NCBI GenBank assembly: GCA_963843755.1
Contig: CAWJLS010000006.1
Span: forward strand, 102,790-166,789
From: CAWJLS01 sp963843755
GTDB lineage: Bacteria > Acidobacteriota > Thermoanaerobaculia > Multivoradales > DATKCC01
Direction: 5' to 3'
Length of the DNA: 64,000 nucleotides
The notes under the pieces were generated by a model that made no database searches, was not told the origin of the DNA, and saw only the letters and a list, made by a program, of their open reading frames with translations. The position numbers and the translations under genes were made by a program. This document shows, piece after piece, positions 10,727 to 18,542 of this stretch (the stretch's first letter is position 1; every line of letters begins with the position of its first letter).

Positions 10727-10773
10727 GACTCTCGCGGCAGGACCACGCGGCCGCCCAGACTCCCAGCGCCGGC

Positions 10774-11463
10774 TCAGGACCAGGCGAGGGCGTGCAGGGC
10801 GTCGCGGTCCCGGATGACGAAGCCGTCGCCGGTGGTCTCGACCAGCCCGGTCTTGCCCCAGCGGCTCATGATCCGGATCGTGGTCTCGATCGTCGTGCCG
10901 GCGAGGTCCGCCAGCTCCTGGCGGGAGAGGGCGACCGGGATGTGCACGCTGCCGTCCTCCGCCACGCGCCCCTCGTCGTCGGCGAGCTTGAGCATCAGGC
11001 GCGCGAACCGGGGCTCCATCTTGCCGCCGGTGAGCTCCGCCAGGCGGTCGGTGAGCTCGACCAGCCGCCAGGTCATGGCGACGAGCAGGCCGCGGACCAG
11101 CGTCGGGTGCTGCTCGAGCAGGCGGAAGAAGTGGGTGCGCGGCACCACCAGGCAGGTCGTCTCCTCGAGCGCCACGGCCGACGCCGGGTAGGGACGCTCC
11201 TCGTAGACCGCCACGGCCCCGATCGGGTCGCCGGCGCCGAACAGCTCGAGGATCAGGTCTTTGCCCTCCGGCGTGGTCCGGAAGACCTTGACCCGTCCCG
11301 CCACGACCGTGAAGAAGGCGTCCGACGGATCGCCCTCGCCGAACAGGGTCTGGCCGCGGTCGAACCGGCGCAGCACCGACACGGCGGCCAGCCGGCCGCG
11401 GTCGTCGGCGGCCAGCCGCCGGAACAGGGGGATGCCCCGAAGGACTGAATCGTCGACCGCCAT
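10774..11463 (-). CDS. Crp/Fnr family transcriptional regulator
   Basis: Cyclic-nucleotide-binding-like sensor domain (residues about 10-125, with GEGDPSDAFFTVVAGRVKVF), a dimerisation helix and a C-terminal helix-turn-helix (LSRQELADLAGTTIETTIRIMSRW). There are no N-terminal FNR-type cysteines, so it is not a classic 4Fe-4S FNR; it resembles the DNR/NNR/CRP-like branches. Length 229 aa is typical. The ATG shares its A with the TGA of the upstream GrdB-like gene (TGATG) and a GAGGAGG site lies inside that gene, so the two are translationally coupled. The FNR-geometry palindrome 770 nt upstream, between this operon and narJK, is its likely target (inference). Confidence 0.9.
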   Translation of the reverse strand: MAVDDSVLRGIPLFRRLAADDRGRLAAVSVLRRFDRGQTLFGEGDPSDAFFTVVAGRVKVFRTTPEGKDLILELFGAGDPIGAVAVYEERPYPASAVALEETTCLVVPRTHFFRLLEQHPTLVRGLLVAMTWRLVELTDRLAELTGGKMEPRFARLMLKLADDEGRVAEDGSVHIPVALSRQELADLAGTTIETTIRIMSRWGKTGLVETTGDGFVIRDRDALHALAWS

Positions 11464-12208
11464 CACGTCCCCTCCTCGAAGTCGCGCAGGAGCGGCGGCT
11501 CGGCGTCCCGGTCCTCGAGCAGTCCGAGCGCCGCGGCGAGAACCCGGTGCTGGAGCTCCGGCGCGTCCGGCGCGCCGAACGGGTAGCCCAGCGGGAACGG
11601 CACCCAGAGGGCCCGCGGCGGGCGCACGGCCCGGGCGACGTCCCGCAGGAGCTGGATCGCCACCGTGGCGATGCCCCGCTGCTCCATCTCCGCTCCGATC
11701 AGACTCACGGTCTGATTGCACATCGGTCACACCGGGACCAGGAGCGCCACGTCGACCCGGTCCTCGACCAACAGCTCCGCGGCCCGGGGCGCGGTATCGC
11801 GCACCAGCCGTCCGGGCGCGGTGACCGAGCCCATGAAGGAGAGGTGCCGCGGGGCCACGGAGCCGATCCGCCCGTGCGCGGCGAGCCGCGGAGCCGGTCG
11901 ACCGGAAAGGCGACGTTGGCGTCTCGCCGCATCCCGGTGTGGTCGAACGACTCGCTCCGGTGATGATCCTCGAGCATCCCGGCCGCGACGTCCCCGGGAA
12001 TCGTCCGGAAGCTGGTGTCGCCGCCGCGGACCGAGGAATCGAACCCCTCCTGCCCCGCCACGGTCAACCCGGCGCTCGACACCAGGGCGACCCGCGCCGT
12101 GGCCAGCGGCCGGTCCAGCGGGGCCCAGGGCACCGGGTCGATCCGGCGCCAGCGGTAGGCCTTGAGGAAGGCCCGGTAGTGGAGGGGGAGCTCGCGGTTG
12201 CTGGCCAT
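11463..12208 (-). CDS. GrdB-like (glycine/sarcosine/betaine reductase selenoprotein B family) protein with in-frame UGA; candidate selenoprotein; one frameshift
   Basis: The N-terminal part (LPLHYRAFLKAYRWRRIDP, LVSSAGLTVAGQEGFD, SFRTIPGDV) and the middle part (GRIGSVAPRHLSFMGSVT, VDVALLVPV) follow the GrdB-like family found outside amino-acid-reducing clostridia. A TGA at 11727-11729 then interrupts the frame, exactly where I expect the first residue of the family's redox motif (Cys/Sec-x-x-Cys). The same frame continues PMCNQTVSLIG and runs to FEEGT, giving U-P-M-C. A 7-bp hairpin with loop CGTGA begins 10 nt after the UGA, as a bacterial SECIS should. A separate missing base near 11885 breaks the frame after AFPVDRLR. 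About 248 aa. It is coupled to the Crp/Fnr gene, and TAACAT 9 nt before ATG 12208 suggests leaderless expression. A Cys pseudocodon error is the alternative. Confidence 0.72.
11698..11716 (-). promoter_or_regulatory. Candidate bacterial SECIS hairpin
   Basis: Read on the minus strand: ATCAGAC, loop CGTGA, GTCTGAT. This is a perfect 7-bp stem whose loop starts 17 nt after the UGA and has G as its second base. An outer CCGAT/ATCGG pairing can extend it. Position and a G in the first two loop bases match the published bacterial SECIS pattern as I remember it. Confidence 0.6.
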
Positions 12209-12217
12209 CGGAGGGCG

Positions 12218-12223
12218 ATGTTA
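12218..12223 (-). promoter_or_regulatory. -10 hexamer TAACAT of the GrdB-like/Crp operon
   Basis: On the minus strand TAACAT is followed by 9 nt and then the ATG at 12208. The FNR-like palindrome lies just upstream, centred about 26 nt before the predicted start of transcription. Confidence 0.45.
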
Positions 12224-12229
12224 CCCGCA

Positions 12230-12245
12230 TATGACGCGCGTCATA
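12230..12245. promoter_or_regulatory. Perfect palindrome, FNR-geometry operator
   Basis: TATGACGCGCGTCATA is a perfect 16-nt palindrome. The core ATGAC-N4-GTCAT has the 5-4-5 geometry and the TGA...TCA contacts of Crp/Fnr-family sites (FNR: TTGAT-N4-ATCAA). Its centre (12237.5) is 41.5 nt upstream of the start predicted from the narJ -10 hexamer, the class II activator position, and it overlaps the promoter zone of the opposite operon. Confidence 0.75.
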
Positions 12246-12267
12246 GGCCGGCCTCCGGGAGCGGGTC

Positions 12268-12273
12268 TACGCT
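12268..12273 (+). promoter_or_regulatory. -10 hexamer TACGCT of narJ
   Basis: A TAnnnT hexamer 9 nt before ATG 12283. Transcription predicted 6 nt downstream (12279) would put the palindrome at exactly -41.5. No -35 consensus is visible, as is common for activator-dependent promoters. Confidence 0.45.
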
Positions 12274-12282
12274 CGTGCCGAG

Positions 12283-12923
12283 ATGGCTCTCGACCGGCGC
12301 AGCCTGGCCGCGGAGACGCGTCCGCACCGCCGGTCGCGCGGGACGCCCTCGAGGCCCTGGGGCCTCTGTTTCGCTATCCTATATTCGGACATGACGGAGT
12401 CTTCTTTCTCCGATCTATCTCGACCGCCGGCCGCGCCGCCTTCGCCGAAGCTCCCGCCGCGCTCCGCGTTCCGCTCGCGCGCTTCACCGACAGCGAGCCT
12501 CCCGGCTGTCCGCCCGGGCGCTCGAGGAGCTCTACACCCACACCTTCGACCTCGACCCGGTCTGCGCCCTCGAGGTCGGATGGCATCTCCACGGCGAGAG
12601 CTACGACCGGGGCCGGCTCCTGGTGCGCTGCGCCAGCTGCTCGAGCGGATGGGGATCGACGAGGCGGCGAGCTGCCCGACCACCTGTCTCCATGCTGCCC
12701 GCCCTGGCCCGCCTCGATCCGGACGACGCGCGCAGAGCTCGGCCACCGGTGCGTGATCCCGGCCCTGGCGCGAATGCTCGCGGCGTTCGACGGCAGGGAC
12801 AACCCGTACGCCGACGCGCTCCGCGCCGCCGACGGCGCGCTCCGACTGCTCGTCGGCGAGCCGGACGAAGAGCCCTCGATTCCGTCCCGCACCGCGCCCC
12901 ACCACCGCAGGAGGTCCCCATGA
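12283..12923 (+). CDS. narJ: NarJ-like nitrate reductase assembly chaperone, frameshifted
   Basis: Cytoplasmic chaperone of the TorD/NarJ superfamily that helps insert molybdenum cofactor into NarG-type reductases. Diagnostic stretches: ALEGLGPLF-like N-terminus (DALEALGPLFRYP), then LEELYTHTFDLDPVCALEVG and WHLHGESYDRG, then GIDEAASLPDHL after correction, and IPALARMLAAFDGRDNPY. At least three frame changes occur (near 12320, 12500 and 12640-12740). About 213 aa, the usual size. The start is uncertain: ATG 12283 fits the -10 and the operator. The stop overlaps the ATG of narK. The narG, narH and narI genes are not in the window. Confidence 0.8.
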
Positions 12924-14297
12924 GCCGCCCCGTCCCGTCCACCGCTCCCGCTCCGCGGCACCCCGGTCCAGGGGCTCTTCGGCGCCACCCTCGGCTTCTT
13001 CGTCGGCTTCGCCGCGGTCGCCCTGTTCGGTCCCACCGCGAGCCGCTTCAAGGAGGTCATGGAGCTGACGCCCCTGATGATCGGCTTCCTGGTCTCCATG
13101 CCGGCGCTCTCGGGCTCTCTGCTCCGGATCCCGTTCTCGGCCTGGGTCGACACCACCGGCGGCAGGAAGCCCTTCCTGGTCTTGTTGGTGCTCTCCGTCG
13201 CCGGCATGCTCGGCCTCACCGCGCGTCGTCTGGTTCCTCTACCCGGATCACCTGTCGGCGGGGTCTACCCCTCCTTCTCCTCCTCGGCGTGCTCAGCGGC
13301 TGCGGCATCGCCACCTTCTCGGTCGGCATCAGCCAGGTCGCCTACTGGTACCCCCAGTCCAGGCAGGGCAAGGCGCTCGCCGTCTTCGCCGGCTTCGGCA
13401 ACGTCGCCCCGGGGCTGTTCTCGTTCCTGTTGCCGATCGCGCTGACCTCGGTGGGGCTGTCGGGCTCCTACCTGATCTGGCTCGCCTTTCTGGTCGCTGG
13501 GCACGGTGCTCTACTGGATGTTCGGCAGGAACGCCTGGTACTTCCAGCTCCGCGACCGCGGCGCCTCGGCCCAGCAGGCCCGGGAGGTCGCCCGCGACCA
13601 CGGCCAGGAGCTGTTTCCGGCCGGCAGCCTCAAGGAGAGCCTCGGGCTCTCCGCCAGGGTGTGGCGGACCTGGGCGCTGGTCGCCGTCTACTTCACCACC
13701 TTCGGCGGCTTCATCGCCCTGACCGCCTGGCTGCCCACCTACTGGACCGAGCTCTTCGGCCTGAGCGCGGTCTACGCCGGCCTGCTGACGGCGGTCTACT
13801 CCATGCTGACCTCGCTCATCCGCATCCTCGGCGGGGTGATGTCCGACCACCTCCAGGAGGGGGGCGAGAACACCGCGATCCTGGCGCTGCTGATCATGAT
13901 GGTGGGGGCGGTCGTGATGACCGTCGCCCAGCAGTACCAGCTCGCCGTGCCCGGAGTGATCCTGATGGCCGTCGGCATGGGCGTGGCCAACGCCGCGGTG
14001 TTCAAGATCGTGCCTCAGGCGGTTCCCCACGCGGTGGGCGGCGCGGCGGGATGGGTCGGCGGCCTGGGGGCCTTTGGCGGATTCGTCATCCCGCCGATCA
14101 TGGGCTTCGCCGTCAGCGACCTGGGCCGAGCCGGCTACTCGATCGGCTTCATCGTCTTCATCGCCCTGGCGCTGATCTCCCTGTCGATGGTGTGGATCCT
14201 CAAGTACGCCCGCTCGGGGCGCGGCGGCGACGACGCCGCGGCACTACGACGAGAGGAGTCGGGCGACGAGCCGATCGCCCGGCGCGCCGAGGCCTGA
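12920..14297 (+). CDS. narK: NarK-type nitrate/nitrite transporter (MFS), frameshifted
   Basis: Twelve-helix inner-membrane carrier of the nitrate/nitrite porter family. The family motifs are visible: GCGIATFSVGISQVAYWYP, QGKALAVFAGFGNVAPGLF, and the second-half equivalents MSDHLQEGGENTA and VGGAAGWVGGLGAFGG. Helices 1-2 read GATLGFFVGFAAVALFGPTA after a frameshift near 12960; further breaks lie near 13215 and 13500. About 458 aa when joined. It overlaps narJ by ATGA, so nitrate import and reductase assembly are co-expressed. It converges on the CadC-like gene with 14 nt between stops. Homologues import nitrate or exchange it with nitrite; direction cannot be told from sequence alone. Confidence 0.88.
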
Positions 14298-14311
14298 GGA
14301 GCGCCCGTCCG

Positions 14312-15965
14312 CTAGTCGATCGGCTCAGGCAAGGCGGGGATTCTTCGGCACGCTCTTTCTCCGCCACGCCGACGCACTCGAGCACCTGCTCGAACTCCGG
14401 ATCGCCGCGGAGCGCGTCCCAGCGCGGGTCGACCGCGACGAACGGCAGGTCCCAGCTCGCCGCGTGCTGCTCGCATCCCCACAGCAGGTAGTGCAACGCC
14501 GCCGACGGCTCGCCCGAGTAGATGGCGTACTCGGCCGGCAGGGTCGGGTTCACGCCCTGCTCGCCCAGCTCGCGGTCGTCGTCGAAGTGCTTCCACCAAT
14601 CGCCGAAGATCTCCCGCGCGCCGGGCATCTCCGCACGGAAGGCGGCCTTCTGCTTCTCCGTCAGCGGTTCCAGGCCGTCGGCGCGCCTTCCGGCGATGGT
14701 CCGCTCGAGGTAGTAACGCGCCATCTCCCGGTCGGCCCGCTCCTCGTCGCCGCTCTCGAGCGCCGCCAGGACCAGCACGCGGTGGCTTGGCTCGTCCAGC
14801 GGATCGATCTCCAGCACCCGCTCCCCCTCGCGGATCGCCTGGTCGAAACGGTGGGCGAAGAAGTAGAACCAGCCCAGGGAGACGTCGGGCAGGTGCCCCG
14901 GGTCGAGCTCGATGGCGTGCCGGGCGGTGGCGATCGCCTCTTCGTGATGCCCCCGGGCGGAGAGCATCACCGCCCGAAGGAAGGTGGCGTCGATGTCGTT
15001 CGGCGCGAGCACCAGCGCCCGGTCGACGTGGCGCGCTGCCCCCTGCCAGTCCAAGTGGAGAAAGAGCAGCGCCGTCGCCAGGACCGTCTGCGCCTCCACC
15101 GAGCCGGGATCGAGCGCCAGGGCGGTGCGGGCCTCCTTCTCCGCCTTGGCGAAGGCCTCGGAGCGCCGCACGTCCAGGCGGTAGAGCCACGCACCGGCCA
15201 GCGCCGCCCGCGCCGCGGCATACTCCGGCGCCTCCTCGAGCGCCGCCCGGAGCAGCTCCATGGCGCGGCTCGCCGAGGCCACCGGATCGTCCGTGTCGAG
15301 CTGGTCGAGCAGGTGGCGCGCCTCGAGGTAGCGGAAGTGGGCCTCTTCGGGCACGATCATCGGCCGCACGGGAACCGGTGGTGCCACCGGCTCGCCCCGA
15401 TCGGGGACAGGAGAGCCCGAAGGCGGTCGCGAGCGGGCGATGACGAGCCCGACCGCCACCGCCAGGACGATCAGGGCAACCAGGATGGAGCGGCCAACGG
15501 AGCGAGCTTGCGGAGCCCGGAGGCCGGCCGGTCCCGGCGCGGGCTCGGCTCTGCGGCGGTCGACGCCGCTGCCGGATCCTGGCGGAGCCGGTCCCTGATC
15601 GGCCCCGGCACCGCCGTCGGGCTCGGCCCGCCGCACCACCGGCGCGACGAACCGGTACCCATGCCGGGGAACGTCTCCACGAATCGGGGCTCCTCGGCGC
15701 TGTCGTCGAGCGCGACCCGGATCTGCCGGATGCAGTAGTTGATCCCCTGCTCGCTGTCGACGAAGGTGCCCGCCCCCCAGACCGCCTCGCGGATCTGTTC
15801 GCGCGACACGGTCCGCCCGGCGTGGCGCGCCAGCAGCTCGAGGACCCGCGCAGGCTGTTGCTGGAGGTGCACCCGCTCGCCCGCGCGGCGCAACGTACCG
15901 CTCTCTGGAAGCAGCTCGTAGTCGCCGAAGGCGAGGATCTCGCGGCGATCAGTGCTCTCGTCCAC
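14312..15965 (-). CDS. CadC/ToxR-type membrane regulator with TPR sensor domain, frameshifted
   Basis: One-component regulator. Residues 8-110 form an OmpR/PhoB-type winged helix (LRRAGERVHLQQQPARVLEL, TVSREQIREAVWG, GINYCIRQIRVALDD, FVETFPGMGYRF once corrected). A Pro/Ala linker and one membrane helix follow (ILVALIVLAVAVGLVIA), then a periplasmic TPR array with canonical repeats (GSVEAQTVLATALLFLHLDW, NDIDATFLRAVMLSARGHHE). The frame breaks near 15655, where a G is missing in the GMGYRF codons, and near 14345. About 550 aa. GTG 15965 has TAAGAT 7 nt upstream and no ribosome binding site. Such proteins often stand beside ADOP permeases in Acidobacteriota, as here. Confidence 0.85.
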
Positions 15966-15972
15966 CGGTTCG

Positions 15973-15978
15973 ATCTTA
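15973..15978 (-). promoter_or_regulatory. -10 hexamer TAAGAT of the CadC-like gene, leaderless-type
   Basis: TAAGAT followed by 7 nt and then the GTG start at 15965. The octamer TAAGATCG is shared with the M48 promoter at 2576. Confidence 0.5.
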
Positions 15979-16061
15979 CCGCCCGGCCGGCCGGCCTCCA
16001 GGGAGCCGAGCGGCCGGTCGCGCGGTGTGCCCGGAACCCGCGCGGACGCGGGCCGACCTGC

Positions 16062-18489
16062 TCACTCCGAGCGCAGGCTGGTCACCGGGTCGATCGCCAG
16101 CGCCCGGCGCGCCGGCAGGTAGCTCGCCGCCAGGCCGATCGCCAGGAGCGTCGCCGCCACGACGGCGAAGGTCCCCGGATCGTGACCGGGCACGCCGTAG
16201 AGCAGGCCTGACAGGAGCACGCCGGCGCCGAGGGCGGCCGGGACGCCGAGGACCAGTCCGAGGGCGGCCAGCCGAGCGCCGTGGCCGACCACCAGCCGCA
16301 GCACCGAGCCGCTCTGGGCCCCGAGGGCGACCCGGATGCCGATCTCCCGCTCCCGGTGGGCGACCAACGAGGAGACCGTGCCGTACAGGCCGACCACGGT
16401 CAGGACGAGGGCGAGCAGGCCGAACAGGCCGGCCAGGGAGAGCGAGAGCTTGCGGTGGGAGAGCGACCCGGAGACCACTTCGGACAGAGGCATCACGGCG
16501 TAGACCGGCTGGTCCGGATCGACGCCCGCCACGGCCCGGCGCACCGCGGGGGCCACGGACCTCGGGTCGAGCGCGGTCCGCACCATGAGCGCCATGTGGC
16601 CGACGCCGGTCACGCCGTAGGGCAGGTAGATCTCGGGCGACGGCGCCCGCTCGAGCTGGGCGCTCCGCACGTCGCCGACCACGCCGGCGATGCCGACCGT
16701 AGGTGCCGAAGGCGAGCAGCCGGTGCTCGAGCGGATCCTCGCCGGGGAAGTAGGTCTCGGCCAGGGAGCGATTGATCCAGACCACCGGCGCGGTGTCGTC
16801 CCGGTCGTCCGGCGAGATCGGCCGGCCGCGCAACAGGGGCACGCCGAGCGCCTCGAAGTAGCCCGGCCCGGCGACCCGGAACTCGGCGAACGGCTGGTCC
16901 TCCATCCGCTCCGGGGTCGGCCGCCCCTCGACGCCGAAGTTGCCGTTGCTGCCCCACTCCTGGAGTGGGACGTGGGAGATCCAGCCGGCCCGTTCGACCC
17001 CGGGGAGGGCCTCCACCGCCTGGCGCACCGGCTCGTAGAAGCGGGAGGACATGTCGTCCTGCGGATAGCTCGCCTCGGGCAGGGAGACCTGGAGGGTCAG
17101 CACCTTCTCCGGCTCGAAGCCGAGGTCGGTGCCCGAGAGGACCAGGAACGTGCGCAGCAGCAGACCGGTCGAGGCGAGGAGCACGACGGAGAGGGCCACC
17201 TGGCTCGCCACCAGGGAGCCACGGAAGCGCCGGGAGCGACGGCCCGCGCCGACCGCGCCGCCGCCCTCGCGCAGCGAGTCCTGGATGCGCGCGGCCCGCG
17301 CCTGGAGCGCCGGCACCAGGGCGAGCGCGACGGTCACCAGCGCCGAGACGGCGGCGAGGAAGGCGAACACCCGCCAGTCGAAGCCGACCCGGGGCGGCAC
17401 CGGCAGGGCGGTCGCCGCCAGCTCGGAGAAGGCGATCAGGCCGAGCCGACCGAGGGCGAGGCCGAGCAATGCGGCCGAGCCCACCAGGACCACCGCTTCG
17501 GCGAAGAACTGGGCGGCGATCTGGCGCGAGCCGGCGCCCAGGGCCGCCCGCACCGCCACCTCGCGCCGCCGGCCTTCGGCCCGCAGCAGCAGGAGGTTGG
17601 CGCCGTTGGCGCAGGCGATCAGCAGCACCAGCCCGGTGCCGCCGAAGAGCAACAGCAGCGCCGGGCGCACCCGCCCGACCACCACCTCCCGGAGCGGCTT
17701 GATCGCCGCCCCCCGGTCCTGCTGGATCTTCGGGTACGCCTCCCGGATGCCCGTCGCCAGCCGGTCCATCTCCGCCCCGGCTGCCGCCAGCTTGGTCGAC
17801 GGCGCCAGGCGAGCGACCACCGCCATCCAGTGGCTGCCCCGGTTCGCCGCGGTCTGCGGATCCACGACGAGCGGCACCCAGACGTCCTCCGCCCGGCCGC
17901 CGGGCGGGAACTCGAAGCCCTCCGGCATCACGCCGATCACCGTGTGGGCGCGCCCGTCCAGGGTCACCGTGCGGCCGAGGACCTCCGGGTCGGAGCCGAA
18001 CCGGGTGGCCCAGATCCGATAGGCCAGGACCGCCACCGGCGCCGCGTCCGCCGCTCCGTCCTCGGGCCGGAAGCCCCGGCCGAGAGCCGGCGGCACGCCG
18101 ACCACGTCGAACAGACCCGGCGTCGCCGCCACCGAGGCCAGCCGCTCCGGCCGGTCGCCCCCCTGGAGCGCCAGGTCGCCGGCCGAGTAGGCGGCCATCC
18201 CGGCAAACCCCTCCTGCCGATCGCGCCAGTCGACGAAGTTGGGATACGACACCGAGCCCAGCCCTTCGCCGCCGGGGTAGCGGAAGGTCTCGTAGAGGCG
18301 CACCAGCTCCTCCGGGTGATCGTAGGGCAACGGCCGAAGCAACAGGCCGTCGACGAGGCTGAACAGGGCCGTGGTCGCGCCGATCCCCAGGGCGAGGACG
18401 AGGACGGCGAGCGGTCCGGCGGCACCGCCGCGGAGCAGGCCGCGGACGGCGAGGCGGAGGTCGTCGAAGACGCGGGGCACGTAGGACAT
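16062..18489 (-). CDS. ADOP-type FtsX/MacB permease, one frameshift
   Basis: Orphan ABC permease of the acidobacterial duplicated family: two FtsX modules, each with a MacB periplasmic core, and no ATPase gene beside it. The N-terminus has the MacB-type helix (LAVLVLALGIGATTALFSLV) and PLPYDHPEELVRLYE; the large periplasmic domain follows, then FtsX helices with CANGANLLLLRAEGRRREVA. The second module ends with VGLYGTVSSLVAHREREIGI and ALAIDPVTSLRSE. The frame changes near 16690. About 808 aa. GAGGAGA lies 6 nt before the ATG. Substrate unknown; relatives export peptides, antibiotics or signals. Confidence 0.9.
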
Positions 18490-18542
18490 GTCGGATCTCC
18501 TCGTCAGGGTTCCTCATGTCGAACGTCCCAGCCGCGGTTTGG

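Noticed and set aside
11727..11729. UGA as an ordinary stop with a separate downstream gene
   Set aside because: The downstream frame begins in mid-fold (PMCNQTVSLIG), has no start signal, and continues the same family alignment, so read-through or a base error is more likely than two genes.
12380..12391. TATATT followed by ATG at 12391 as the narJ promoter and start
   Set aside because: The conserved NarJ opening (DALEALGPLFRYP) is encoded upstream of it, and the frame of that ATG is not the NarJ frame.
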